Shown in pieces: positions 29,309 to 37,925 of a DNA stretch of 64,000 nt. The notes beneath the pieces were generated by a model. It was not told the DNA's origin. It was given only the letters and a program-made list of their open reading frames with translations, and ran no database searches. How positions within the stretch are numbered: the stretch's first letter is position 1; every line of letters starts with the position of its first letter. Position numbers and translations under genes: made by a program. The DNA comes from Demequina globuliformis (lineage in GTDB: Bacteria > Actinomycetota > Actinomycetes > Actinomycetales > Demequinaceae): contig NZ_BBRG01000001.1 of the NCBI RefSeq assembly GCF_000975155.1, positions 1,657,647 through 1,721,646 of the forward strand, written 5' to 3'.

Positions 29309-29820
29309 CCGACTCTGCCGTGACCGATGCCGACATCGCCGCATTGCGCCAGCAATTGGGCCGTGAACCGAGAGGCGTGGTCGCCATCGCCGCCCGCTGC
29401 GTATGTGGCAAACCCACAGTCGTGCACACCGCTCCACGACTCCCAGACGGCACTCCCTTTCCGACTCAGTACTACTTGACCCACCCCGAGGCGGTCTCTG
29501 CGGTCTCGACGCTTGAGGCCAACGGCGTGATGAAGGACATGACTGAGCGCCTTGGGCAGGACGAGGCCCTCGCGGAGGCGTACCGCGCCGCGCACGAGCG
29601 CTACTTGGCCGAGCGCTACGTGCTTGAGGACGTTCCAGAGATCCATGGCATCAGCGCGGGAGGCATGCCGGACCGCGTCAAGTGCCTTCACGTCTTGGTG
29701 GGCTACTCCCTCGCCGCCGGCAGGGGAGTGAACCCCCTGGGCGATGAGGCGCTCGACATGATCGCGCACGCCTGGACACCTGACCGTTGCACCTGCCCCG
29801 CCCTGGAGGAAACTGCATGA
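29305..29820 (+). CDS. DUF501 family protein
   Basis: A 171-residue protein of unknown function, found in actinobacteria between ftsB and ppx (as Rv1025). Seen are the CVCGKPTVVHTAPRLPDGTP segment, FPTQYYLTHPEA, and the closing CLHVLVGYSLAAGRGVNPLGDEAL with a Cys pair near the end (RCTCPA). GTG start overlapping ftsB; its stop overlaps ppx (ATGA). Confidence 0.9.
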   Translation: MTDSAVTDADIAALRQQLGREPRGVVAIAARCVCGKPTVVHTAPRLPDGTPFPTQYYLTHPEAVSAVSTLEANGVMKDMTERLGQDEALAEAYRAAHERYLAERYVLEDVPEIHGISAGGMPDRVKCLHVLVGYSLAAGRGVNPLGDEALDMIAHAWTPDRCTCPALEETA

Positions 29821-30773
29821 CCCGCGTGGCCGCCATCGACTGTGGCACTAACTCGATCCGCCTTCTCATTGCCGACGTGGCCGCCGACGGCGCGTCGTTG
29901 ACGGATGTGGTCCGCCTGATGAAGGTGGTGCGTCTGGGACAGGGAGTGGATCGCACGGGGCAGTTCGCGCCCGAGGCCCTGGCCAGGACGCTTGACGCCA
30001 CCGCGGAGTACGCGGCCTTGTGCCGCGAGCACCAGGTCGAGGCCATCCGCTTTGTCGCGACCTCCGCTACGCGCGACGCGTCCAACCGCGACGAGTTCGT
30101 CGCTGGCGTGCACGCCCGCCTGGGTGTGGTGCCGGAGGTGGTGTCGGGTGAGGAGGAGGCCGCTCTGAGCTTCAGGGGCGCGGTCTCGGTCGTCGCCGAG
30201 GACCTGGTGCCGCCCTATCTCGTGGTTGATCTTGGTGGTGGCTCGACGGAAATGGTGCTGGGCGAGAATGCCCCCGCGGGAGCGCACTCCATGGACGTGG
30301 GCTGCGTGCGTATGACCGAGCGGCACCTGCAGGCCGACCCGCCCACCGAGGCCCAGGTGGCGGCGGCCGTCGCGGACGTCCACGCAGCCCTCGACGCCGC
30401 GATGAAAGATGTGCCCCTCGCCCAAACTCGCACCCTCGTGGGGCTCGCCGGATCCATTACGACCGTCACGGCCAAGGCGCTGGACCTCGGCGAATATGAC
30501 CGCGAGGCCATCAACGGTGCGCGGCTGAGCGTCGACGAGGCCCTCGAGGCCTGCGATGCCTTGCTGCACGCCACACGCGCTGAGCGCGAGGCGATGCCCT
30601 TCATGCACCCCGGTCGCGTCGACGTGATCGGCGCGGGCGCGCTGGTGTGGCGCGAGGTCATCCGCCGTGTTCAGGCTGAGGTTCGCGCGGCCGGCGGCGA
30701 GTTGGAGGAGGTCGTCACAAGCGAGCACGACATTTTGGACGGCATCGCGTTCTCTGCCGTCTCAAGGGCCTGA
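29817..30773 (+). CDS. ppx: exopolyphosphatase / pppGpp phosphohydrolase family
   Basis: ASKHA-fold phosphatase of 318 residues, the short single-domain Ppx/GppA form (as Mtb Rv1026). Motifs are AAIDCGTNSIRLLIAD, FVATSATRDASN, VSGEEEAALSF, VVDLGGGSTEMVLG and VGLAGSITT. The family hydrolyses polyphosphate or pppGpp; which one cannot be told here. The start overlaps DUF501. eno-ftsB-DUF501-ppx is a conserved block. Confidence 0.93.
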   Translation: MTRVAAIDCGTNSIRLLIADVAADGASLTDVVRLMKVVRLGQGVDRTGQFAPEALARTLDATAEYAALCREHQVEAIRFVATSATRDASNRDEFVAGVHARLGVVPEVVSGEEEAALSFRGAVSVVAEDLVPPYLVVDLGGGSTEMVLGENAPAGAHSMDVGCVRMTERHLQADPPTEAQVAAAVADVHAALDAAMKDVPLAQTRTLVGLAGSITTVTAKALDLGEYDREAINGARLSVDEALEACDALLHATRAEREAMPFMHPGRVDVIGAGALVWREVIRRVQAEVRAAGGELEEVVTSEHDILDGIAFSAVSRA

Positions 30774-30796
30774 GCGTCCCCGTCACGCCTAGCCCC

Positions 30797-30873
30797 GCCC
30801 CCGTAGCCCAACTGGCAGAGGCAGCCGACTTAAAATCGGCCCAGTGCGGGTTCGAACCCCGCCGGGGGCACCA
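30797..30873 (+). tRNA. tRNA with UAA anticodon (Leu by anticodon), class I fold
   Basis: A 77-nt cloverleaf: acceptor GCCCCCG/CGGGGGC, anticodon stem GCCGA/TCGGC with loop CTTAAAA (anticodon TAA, reading UUA), and T-arm GCGGG-TTCGAAC-CCCGC. Discriminator is A, and CCA is encoded. The variable loop is only 5 nt (CCAGT), whereas bacterial tRNA-Leu normally has a long variable arm. The Leu call rests on the anticodon alone. Confidence 0.85.
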
Positions 30874-31014
30874 TCGTTGAGCCGGGAGCGCCCGGTGCCG
30901 CTCACACGTTGAGGGCACATATCCCCCGCAAGGAGGATGCCCCAGCCGCCCGCGTCACTTGTATGCTGAAGCGGACTTTTTACGTTGCGGATCCAGACCG
31001 TCCGAGGAGGACCG

Positions 31015-31830
31015 ATGTCCAGCCCCGTGTTCAGCACATCCAACAGTGCGTTCAAGCCAGGCGCCACGATCAACCCAGACGGCTCTGCGGTCTCCGCGGC
31101 CGACCTCAACCAGCAGTTCAACGCGCCGTCAGCGACCCCGCAGGACACCGGCCGCATGAGCTACGAGGGCGTCACCACCAAGACGGCCGCAATGATCGTG
31201 CTCGCCTTCATCTGTGCGGCACCCGGGTACATGTTCTTCTCCTTCCCAGGCCTCATGATCTCCGCAATCGCGGGCATGGTCCTGGGCCTCGTGCTGGCGT
31301 TCAAGAAGACCACGCCGCCGCTCATGGCGATTGCCTACGCAGCGATTGAGGGGTACTTCCTCGGTTCGCTCTCGTATTACGTCGAGACCGCCTTCGAGGC
31401 GCCTGGCGCTGGTCTGCAGGCGCTCCTGGCGACCGGCATCACGTTTGGCGTCTGCCTTGCGCTGTACCGCTCTGGCAAGGTGCGCTACACCCGCAAGATG
31501 CAGAAGTTCCTCCTCATCGGAGGCATCTCATACCTGCTGTTCTCGCTGGTCAACGTGGGCCTCATGATCTTTGGCGCGACCGACTCCCCCTGGGGCGTGC
31601 GCTCGGAGTACGAGATCCTTGGCCTCCCGCTCGGCGTCTTCATTGGCGCCTTCGCGATCATCCTGGCGTGCGTCTCGCTCATCGGCGACTTCGACTTCAT
31701 CGAAAACGGCGTGAAGAAGGGCCTGCCTGCCAAGTACGAGTGGACCGCCGCGTTCGGTCTCGTCGTCACGCTCGTGTGGATGTATACCGAGTTCCTGCGC
31801 ATCATCGCGTTGCTGCAGGGCCGCGAGTAG
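31015..31830 (+). CDS. Bax inhibitor-1 / YccA family membrane protein
   Basis: A 271-residue multipass protein. A soluble N terminus (about 1-58) precedes seven hydrophobic segments, the first KTAAMIVLAFICAAPGYMFF and a later one EILGLPLGVFIGAFAIILAC. The stretch DFDFIENGVKKGLPAKYEW is typical of the actinobacterial BI-1-like group. Function in bacteria is poorly known; homologues are pH-sensitive calcium leak channels. GAGGA ribosome-binding site before the ATG. A 16-bp hairpin follows. Confidence 0.9.
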   Translation: MSSPVFSTSNSAFKPGATINPDGSAVSAADLNQQFNAPSATPQDTGRMSYEGVTTKTAAMIVLAFICAAPGYMFFSFPGLMISAIAGMVLGLVLAFKKTTPPLMAIAYAAIEGYFLGSLSYYVETAFEAPGAGLQALLATGITFGVCLALYRSGKVRYTRKMQKFLLIGGISYLLFSLVNVGLMIFGATDSPWGVRSEYEILGLPLGVFIGAFAIILACVSLIGDFDFIENGVKKGLPAKYEWTAAFGLVVTLVWMYTEFLRIIALLQGRE

Positions 31831-31847
31831 CGTCCCGCGCACCGTCC

Positions 31848-31885
31848 ACAAGGGCTCCACGGCATCTGTGCCGTGGAGCCCTTGT
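31848..31885 (+). terminator. terminator hairpin after BI-1/YccA gene
   Basis: 16-bp perfect stem (31848-31863 with 31870-31885), 6-nt loop, followed by CGTTGTAG. Confidence 0.8.
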
Positions 31886-31964
31886 CGTTGTAGCGTGTCC
31901 TCGTGTTGCTCGCCCGTGTGGGGCTGGCAGCGATGTCCGTGTCACCGAGCAGCCCGAGGCGACG

Positions 31965-32951
31965 ATGCCCCAGTTTGATCTCCCCCTGTCCGAGCTTGAG
32001 AACTACCGCCCGGATGTGCGTGAACCGCAGTATTTTGACGAGTTCTGGAAGCAGACCTTGGCGCAGGCGCGCGAGGCCGGCTCCGAGGTCATGGTGGCCG
32101 ACGCCGGCTGGAACCTGCCGCAGGTGAGCATCCGGGACGTGATCTTCCCCGGCTACGGCGGGCACCCGATCCGCGGGTGGTACGTGCGACCGCGAGGCGT
32201 GAGCGAACCATTGCCGTGCATCGTGCAGGTTGCGGGCTACGGCGGGGGCCGAGGCCATGCGCTCGAGCACACGTTCTGGGCCAGCGCGGGGTTCGCGCAC
32301 TTCTACATGGACACGCGCGGCCAAGGCAGCGGTTGGGGCAACGGCGGGCACACGCCGGACCCCGCGGGCACCGGACCCAGCACGGCCGGTTTCATGACGC
32401 GCGGCATTGAGGACCCGGTCGAGTACTTCTACCGTCGCGTCTACACGGACGCCGTGCGCGCGGTCGATGCCGCTCGCTCCCTGTCCGGTGTGGACGGATC
32501 CCGGGTGTTCTTTGCCGGGATCTCCCAGGGCGGGGGCATCGCCCTGGCGGTCGCTGGCCTCGCTGAAGGGCTAGCGGGAGTGATGGCCGACGTCCCGTTC
32601 CTCGCACACTTCGAGCGAGCCGTAGCGATCACGGACGAGGCCCCGTACAGCGAGATTGTCACGTACCTGTCCGTGCATCGCGGCGAGCGCTCGCGAGTCT
32701 TTGAGACGCTGTCCTACTTCGATGCCGTCAACCATGCCAAGCGAGCGACGGCTCCGCTGCTGAGCTCCGTCGCCCTGCGCGACCTGGTGTGCCCGCCATC
32801 GACGGGCTACGCCGCGTTCAACTGGTACGGCGCGCATGCGGCTCAGGCGCCGGCGAAGCACATGGAGGTGTGGCACGACAACGGTCACGAGGGCGGCGCG
32901 GTGCATCAGCTTGCCCGCCAACTGCAGTTCGTCCGCTCGGTCCTGAACTAG
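31965..32951 (+). CDS. acetylxylan esterase / cephalosporin C deacetylase family (CE7)
   Basis: An alpha/beta hydrolase of 328 residues, the CE7 length, with no signal peptide, so intracellular. Seen are the N-terminal PLSELENYRP, the oxyanion motif DTRGQGSGWG, the nucleophile elbow AGISQGGGIAL, the Asp of LRDLVCPPST and the catalytic His in NGHEGG. It removes acetyl groups from short xylo-oligosaccharides or similar substrates. The ATG at 31965 (GAGGCGA upstream) fits the family; further in-frame sequence upstream has no start. Confidence 0.9.
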   Translation: MPQFDLPLSELENYRPDVREPQYFDEFWKQTLAQAREAGSEVMVADAGWNLPQVSIRDVIFPGYGGHPIRGWYVRPRGVSEPLPCIVQVAGYGGGRGHALEHTFWASAGFAHFYMDTRGQGSGWGNGGHTPDPAGTGPSTAGFMTRGIEDPVEYFYRRVYTDAVRAVDAARSLSGVDGSRVFFAGISQGGGIALAVAGLAEGLAGVMADVPFLAHFERAVAITDEAPYSEIVTYLSVHRGERSRVFETLSYFDAVNHAKRATAPLLSSVALRDLVCPPSTGYAAFNWYGAHAAQAPAKHMEVWHDNGHEGGAVHQLARQLQFVRSVLN

Positions 32952-32962
32952 GCCGCGATACA

Positions 32963-33005
32963 GGTGAGGGCCGATGCCAGGGCAACCCTGGCATCGGCCC
33001 TCACC
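32963..33005. terminator. bidirectional terminator with 20-bp perfect stem built on GGGCCGATGC
   Basis: Arms 32963-32982 and 32986-33005 pair perfectly over 20 bp with a 3-nt loop (CAA). Each arm contains GAGGGCCGATGCC, as in the 9467-9519 hairpin. Lies between the convergent esterase and msrA genes. Confidence 0.87.
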
Positions 33006-33016
33006 GCGCGGCGCGA

Positions 33017-33670
33017 TTAGGCGTCGGCGTAACTTACCTGGCAGAAGCCGTGGTTGCAGTAGCCTCCCGGGTTCTTGTGCAGATAACCCTGGTGGTAGTC
33101 CTCGGCGTAGTAGAAGTTGCCGTCACCGGCGACCTGAGCGTGATCGATCTGGGTCGAGATGGTGCCAAAGCCCTTGTCGGTCAATGCGGCCTGGTACCGG
33201 TCCCTCGATGCCTGTGCGGCCACGTGCTGGGCCTCATTGGTCGTGAAGATCGCGCTGCGGTACTGCGTACCGATGTCCCCGCCCTGGCGGTTGGGAGTCG
33301 TGGGGTCGTGGTTCTCCCAAAACGCCTGCAACAGCGTGTCGAGGTCGACCTCAGCCGGGTCGTACACCACTTGCACGGTCTCAGCGTGGCCGGTGCGCGC
33401 GGTACAGGTTTCCTCATAGGTCGGGTTCTTTGTCCAGCCGCCCATGTACCCGGCAGCCGTGGAGTGCACCCCGGGAATCTGCCAGAAAATGCGCTCCGAG
33501 CCCCAGAAACACCCCATGCCAAAGTAGATCACTTCGAGGTGCTCGGGCCACGGGCCCTTCAAAGGCGTGCCGAGGACCACGTGCCGGTCAGTGACGTCGA
33601 GTGCCGTCTCACGGCCAGGCAGCGCCTCGTCCGGCGCGATCATGTGTGTCTTGTCGAATCCAAAAAGCAT
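33017..33670 (-). CDS. msrA: peptide-methionine (S)-S-oxide reductase
   Basis: Repairs oxidised methionine (S form) using a catalytic cysteine. 217 residues. Seen are GMGCFWGSERIFW with the nucleophilic Cys, GYMGGWTKNPTYEE, QYRSAIF, and YYAEDYHQGYL. The C-terminal YCNHGFCQVSY supplies resolving cysteines. The extended N terminus (about 45 residues, PGRETALDV) is the usual actinobacterial form. AGGAGG lies upstream of the ATG. Diverges from the AI-2E family gene. Confidence 0.96.
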   Translation of the reverse strand: MLFGFDKTHMIAPDEALPGRETALDVTDRHVVLGTPLKGPWPEHLEVIYFGMGCFWGSERIFWQIPGVHSTAAGYMGGWTKNPTYEETCTARTGHAETVQVVYDPAEVDLDTLLQAFWENHDPTTPNRQGGDIGTQYRSAIFTTNEAQHVAAQASRDRYQAALTDKGFGTISTQIDHAQVAGDGNFYYAEDYHQGYLHKNPGGYCNHGFCQVSYADA

Positions 33671-33757
33671 GGTGCCTCCTTCTGTCCAGCATCAACGCCG
33701 CCGCGTCCCAGTCTGTTCCTCCCGAGCGTCCCACTACTGAACCGCAGGTACGCGCGT

Positions 33758-33763
33758 TAGGCT
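33758..33763 (+). promoter_or_regulatory. candidate -10, leaderless AI-2E family gene
   Basis: TAGGCT, 6 nt before the ATG at 33770; no Shine-Dalgarno is visible, so a leaderless transcript is likely. Confidence 0.4.
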
Positions 33764-33769
33764 CACGTC

Positions 33770-35257
33770 ATGGCCGAACCAACGAAGACCGCGAGCGACC
33801 TGCCGTCGTACAGTCGCGGCGAGGCGGATATTGCCCCGCGGGTGCCCTTTGTTTTGCGTGTGACGGCGGCATGGTCGTGGCGCATCATCATCGTGGCCGT
33901 CATCGTTGGCGGCCTGTTCTGGATCTTCACGTCACTGGCGACCCTGTTCATTCCGCTCATCATCGCGCTGCTGATCGCCGCGCCATTGGAGCGGGCAGTC
34001 TTCCACATGAACAAATGGGGTGTGCCCCGCGGGCTCGGCGCGCTTCTGACCCTCCTGGCACTGCTGGGCGTCGTCGGATTCCTGCTGGGAGCAGCGTCCA
34101 CCTCCATCATCTCCGGCTTTGGAGACCTGCAAGAGGCCGCGGTGGAGGGCTTCGAGACCTTCATCACGTGGTTGGCAGAGGGGCCGCTGCACATCAGTCA
34201 GGAGCAGCTCGACGGAGTGGTCGCGCAGGTCCAAGACTGGCTGACCTCGAACGCGGGCGGCTTGGCGTCGGGCGCACTTGGTGCCGCGTCCACGATCGGC
34301 GGCGTCGTGGCCGGCGCGGTCATCGCCCTGTTCGCCCTGTTCTTCTTCCTGCGCGATGGCCGCAAGCTGTGGTTGTGGGGCGTGGGCCTGCTGCCGGATG
34401 AGGCCGAGCAGCGCGTGGATGTGGCCGGATCGCACGCGTGGTCGACGCTGCGCCGCTACACCCAGACCACCGTCTTTGTGGCGTTCGTCGACGCCGTGGG
34501 TATTGGCATGGCAGCGTGGATTCTGGGTGTGCCACTGGCGCTGCCCATCGCGATCTTGGTCTTCCTTTTCTCCTTCATCCCCATGTTTGGTGCGACGCTC
34601 TCGGGTGCGATTGCCTCCCTGGTTGCCCTGGTGGATGGCGGATGGACCACGGCCCTCCTGATGCTCGGTGCCGTGCTCCTGGTGCAGCAGCTCGAGGGAA
34701 ACGTGCTGTACCCGTGGCTGTTCGGCAAGGCGTTGTCGTTGCACCCGCTCGTGGTCCTGCTCACCATCACCGCGGGAACCATCACTCTGGGCCTTGTGGG
34801 CGCGATCATCGCCGTCCCGATCGTGTCCTTCGTGTACGCCTTTGGGCGCGGGTTGAGCAAGACGTACGCGCCAGACGAGGAGGAGGTCCCTCCCATCACG
34901 TCGCAAGTGCCCGTGTTTGCGGAGCGCTCGCGGGACGCGGTCCGCCGGGCCCGCTCCAAGATGTCCCGCACAGGGGAGATCCGCGTGCGGCAGTCGGATG
35001 CCATGACGGACGGGCAACACCGCGGTGCGGATGAGTCGCTCACCGCTGGCCCCACCTCCGCGGAGTCGGCGCCGGGTGCCACTGACGCGACCGCGACGGA
35101 GGAACGGCGTCCCACCACGGGGACCATCCGCATTCGCGGTGGCGCTGCGGACAACGAGGACGGAGCCGGTGATGGCTCCGACGCGGCGGTCCGCGGCACC
35201 GACGGCTCCGACGACCCGCAGGACGAGCCCGGCCGCGGGGACCAGCCGCCCCGCTGA
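33770..35257 (+). CDS. AI-2E family (PerM-like) transporter
   Basis: Membrane protein of 495 residues with about eight membrane segments. The first pair is near residues 35-75, and the last ones contain SFIPMFGATLSGAIASL and LVVLLTITAGTITLGLVGAI, typical of the UPF0118/AI-2E family. The final roughly 110 residues are a charged, disordered cytoplasmic tail (TSAESAPGATDATATEERRP). Transported substrate is unknown; real AI-2 export is not implied by the family name. The RlmC-like gene begins 1 nt after its stop. Confidence 0.9.
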   Translation: MAEPTKTASDLPSYSRGEADIAPRVPFVLRVTAAWSWRIIIVAVIVGGLFWIFTSLATLFIPLIIALLIAAPLERAVFHMNKWGVPRGLGALLTLLALLGVVGFLLGAASTSIISGFGDLQEAAVEGFETFITWLAEGPLHISQEQLDGVVAQVQDWLTSNAGGLASGALGAASTIGGVVAGAVIALFALFFFLRDGRKLWLWGVGLLPDEAEQRVDVAGSHAWSTLRRYTQTTVFVAFVDAVGIGMAAWILGVPLALPIAILVFLFSFIPMFGATLSGAIASLVALVDGGWTTALLMLGAVLLVQQLEGNVLYPWLFGKALSLHPLVVLLTITAGTITLGLVGAIIAVPIVSFVYAFGRGLSKTYAPDEEEVPPITSQVPVFAERSRDAVRRARSKMSRTGEIRVRQSDAMTDGQHRGADESLTAGPTSAESAPGATDATATEERRPTTGTIRIRGGAADNEDGAGDGSDAAVRGTDGSDDPQDEPGRGDQPPR

Positions 35258-35258
35258 C

Positions 35259-36404
35259 ATGCAGTGTGACTACTGGGATGCCGGCCGCTGCCGCTCCTGC
35301 GCGCTCATCGAAACCCCGTACGCGCGCCAACTGGCCGACAAGGACGCTCGCGCGCGCCAGGCGCTGATGGAGCGAGCGCCGGACGTGCGCTGGCACCCGC
35401 CCTGCCCGAGCGCGGAATCTGCCTTTCGCAACAAGGCAAAGATGGTCGTGGCAGGTAGCGCGGCCGCGCCCACGCTCGGCATCCTGGACCCAGTGGGGGA
35501 GGGGATCGACCTTCGAGAGTGTGGCCTGTACCCGCCCGTCATCACGCAAGCCCTCGAGGCGCTCGCGGCGTTTGTCGCGCGCGTCGGTTGGGAGCCGTAC
35601 TCGGTGGCGAGGCGGTCAGGGGAACTGAAGCACGTGTTGGTCACCGCCGCGGCTGACGGTGCGCTCATGGTGCGGTTCGTCGCGCGGTCCACGGAAGCCG
35701 AGGCGCGGGTGCGCAAGCACCTGGGGTGGCTCTTGCGCACGCTCCCTCACCTTCGCGTCGTCACGCTCAACGTGCTGCCCGAGCACAAAGCGGTGCTGGA
35801 GGGGGACAGGGAGATAGTCCTGACGGAGTCAGACACCCTCACCATGCCACTGGGTGAGATCGAGTTGCACCTAGGACCGCGCGCGTTCTTTCAAACGAAT
35901 ACTGAGGTGGCGACGGCCCTCTACGCGCAGGTCGCGACGTGGATCGATGGTGCAGCGCCGGCATCCCTGTGGGATCTCTACTGCGGGGTGGGTGGTTTCG
36001 CGCTGCACTGCGCAGCGCCGGGTCGCGACGTGGTGGGCATCGAAATCAGTGCGCCCGCCATCGCGGCGGCGGTCCGCTCGCGGGATGAGGCAGCCACGCG
36101 TGGTGTGCCCGGCATGGGCTCGGTGTCCTTCGCTGCGGCCGATGCCGTGGCGTGGGCCGGCGAGCAGGGCTCGCCTCCCGCGGCGGTGATCGTCAACCCG
36201 CCGCGTCGGGGCTTGGGGCCGCAGCTGTCGTCATGGCTCAACGACTGCGGGGCGGACACGGTCGTGTATTCGAGCTGTCACCTGGAGTCCCTCGCGAAGG
36301 ACCTCGCGGCCATGCCGGCCTACACCGTGCGCGAGGCGCGTGTTTTCGACATGTTCCCCCACACCGGCCATATGGAGATCGCGGTGCTTGCTGACCGGAG
36401 CTGA
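35259..36404 (+). CDS. rlmC: 23S rRNA (uracil-5-)-methyltransferase, RlmC/RumB type
   Basis: SAM-dependent methyltransferase of 381 residues, of the TrmA/RlmC/RlmD family. The N terminus MQCDYWDAGRCRSCALIETP is the RlmC signature and supplies the Fe-S cysteines, with CPSAESAFRNKAKM after it. SAM binding is in DLYCGVGGFALHC, with NPPRRGLG and the catalytic Cys in YSSCHLESLAKDL. Predicted target is U747 (E. coli numbering) of 23S rRNA. Starts 1 nt after the upstream stop, so it is coupled to the transporter gene. Confidence 0.9.
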   Translation: MQCDYWDAGRCRSCALIETPYARQLADKDARARQALMERAPDVRWHPPCPSAESAFRNKAKMVVAGSAAAPTLGILDPVGEGIDLRECGLYPPVITQALEALAAFVARVGWEPYSVARRSGELKHVLVTAAADGALMVRFVARSTEAEARVRKHLGWLLRTLPHLRVVTLNVLPEHKAVLEGDREIVLTESDTLTMPLGEIELHLGPRAFFQTNTEVATALYAQVATWIDGAAPASLWDLYCGVGGFALHCAAPGRDVVGIEISAPAIAAAVRSRDEAATRGVPGMGSVSFAAADAVAWAGEQGSPPAAVIVNPPRRGLGPQLSSWLNDCGADTVVYSSCHLESLAKDLAAMPAYTVREARVFDMFPHTGHMEIAVLADRS

Positions 36405-36576
36405 CGGCTCCAGGTGCGGCGGCGCGGATTGTGCAGTCGCCACCTGCATCGCCGCTGGCCTTCATTAATGCGCTCGACGTGGCGAACGGCCTCGTCGCGA
36501 CCGCGACCGGCGAGCAATCGGTGCTATGCAACACCCGTGTGGGGGATGAATCGCCAGGTCATAGCCGGCACACGCA

Positions 36577-36615
36577 CCGCGGCCCGCCTGGCAGTCAATG
36601 CCAGGCGGGCCGCGG
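36577..36615. terminator. bidirectional terminator between rlmC and greA
   Basis: 17-bp perfect stem (36577-36593 with 36599-36615) and a 5-nt loop, 18 nt beyond the greA stop. The rest of the 228-nt gap shows no gene. Confidence 0.83.
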
Positions 36616-36632
36616 GAAGCGTGGTCAGTGCT

Positions 36633-37115
36633 TTAGCCGTTGAAGGGTTCCACCTTGACGACCTTGACGGCGATGTCATTGCCGTTGGGGGCGGTGTAGC
36701 TCGTCGAGTCGCCCTCGGACTTGCCAAGCAGCGCCTCTCCCAACGGGGACTGAGCAGAAAAGACGTCGAGGTCCGTTCCGCCGGCTACCTCGCGCGAGCC
36801 CACAAGGAAGCGCATTTCACGTCCGGCGACCTCAGCTGTCACCACCGTCCCTGACGTGATGGTGCCGCCGGTGTTGGCCTCGCCCACGGTCGCGTTGTCC
36901 AGGATGTGGCGCAGCTGCTCGATGCGTGCCTCCTGCTTCGCCTGCTCCTCACGCGCGGCGTGGTAACCGCCGTTTTCCTTGAGGTCGCCCTCTTGGCGGC
37001 GCTCGTCGATCTCCTTGGCGATCGTGGCACGGCCCTCGGTGACAAGGTGGTCGTACTCCGCCTGCAGGCGGTCATAGGCCTCCTGGGTCAGCCAGGTGCC
37101 GGTCGTCTCGGTCAC
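36633..37115 (-). CDS. greA: transcription elongation factor GreA
   Basis: Rescues backtracked RNA polymerase by stimulating transcript cleavage. 160 residues. The N-terminal coiled coil (about 8-80) carries the acidic tip motif EGDLKENGGYHAAREEQ. The C-terminal FKBP-like domain ends SPLGEALLGKSEGD...VKVVKVEPFNG. The GTG at 37115 with AAGGAGGA upstream is chosen over an ATG 39 nt earlier. Confidence 0.96.
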   Translation of the reverse strand: MTETTGTWLTQEAYDRLQAEYDHLVTEGRATIAKEIDERRQEGDLKENGGYHAAREEQAKQEARIEQLRHILDNATVGEANTGGTITSGTVVTAEVAGREMRFLVGSREVAGGTDLDVFSAQSPLGEALLGKSEGDSTSYTAPNGNDIAVKVVKVEPFNG

Positions 37116-37190
37116 GAGATCCTCCTTAGTGGACGTGACAGGCCAGGATAACAACAGGTGACGGAAAAGGTAAACGTGCCCGGTGCGCCG

Positions 37191-37595
37191 CTACGGCACC
37201 TCGTCGCAATAGTTCACTTCAACGGTGGTCGCTTCCTCAACCGTGGTGATCGGGACGGTGAGACGCCGCTCGCGGCCGTCAGCAGGGTCGAGCTCAACCT
37301 CGGCGACGCCTACCTCGGCAAAGCTCGTCGACATCGCACGCACCACGCACTCGACAGGCTCATCGGTGTAGATGTAGACGTCGAACGTGATCTCCGCCTC
37401 GGTTGGCGAATCTATCGCGAACCCCACCGTGTTCCACCGTGCCGCCTGGTCTGCTTGGTCCAACCCAAACCACGCGGCGACCACGGTCAATGCGGCGATG
37501 CCAGCGATGACTCCCGCCCATGCCGTTTTGCTGAGCCGGGGGACTGCTCCCGACGAGTTCTCCTCTGGACCTTCGTGGTGCGGCGCATCGCTCAT
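37191..37595 (-). CDS. DUF4307 membrane protein
   Basis: A 134-residue protein with one membrane helix (AWAGVIAGIAALTVVAAWFGL, about 26-46) and a small extracytoplasmic beta domain with two cysteines (ECVVRAM and NYCDE). It matches DUF4307, found next to greA in actinobacteria (Rv1081c in Mtb). Function is unknown. Confidence 0.87.
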   Translation of the reverse strand: MSDAPHHEGPEENSSGAVPRLSKTAWAGVIAGIAALTVVAAWFGLDQADQAARWNTVGFAIDSPTEAEITFDVYIYTDEPVECVVRAMSTSFAEVGVAEVELDPADGRERRLTVPITTVEEATTVEVNYCDEVP

Positions 37596-37631
37596 GATGA
37601 GGCAGGATAGTTCACGGAAAGGGGCACGATT

Positions 37632-37925
37632 GTGACGAGCTTTACCGGTGGGCCCGGGTTCTTGGCCTTTGTAGCGACGTTCCTGCTGGTGGGAGCCGTG
37701 GTTTTGCTGATGCTGTCCCTGTCAAAGCACCTACGCAAAGTTCGCACGCGTCCTCCCGTCGAGGAGCGCGCAGGCGATGCGGAGGAGGCGACCGCCGGCG
37801 TCAGCGACGGATCGGTCGTGTCAGCGGAGCCTGCCGGAGGTGCGCAGCCAGCTAGCGCCACGTCAGCTGGAGAAGACGACGATGGCGATGGCGGCGTAGT
37901 GACACAGGAACCCCACAATCGTTAG
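37632..37925 (+). CDS. small single-pass membrane protein
   Basis: A 97-residue protein with one N-terminal membrane helix (FLAFVATFLLVGAVVLLMLS, about 10-29), a basic stretch (KHLRKVRTR) and an acidic disordered tail. GTG start behind GGAAAGGGG. It occupies the place of Rv1083 between DUF4307 and hemolysin III. Its last 63 bp overlap the convergent hemolysin III gene. Confidence 0.7.
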   Translation: MTSFTGGPGFLAFVATFLLVGAVVLLMLSLSKHLRKVRTRPPVEERAGDAEEATAGVSDGSVVSAEPAGGAQPASATSAGEDDDGDGGVVTQEPHNR

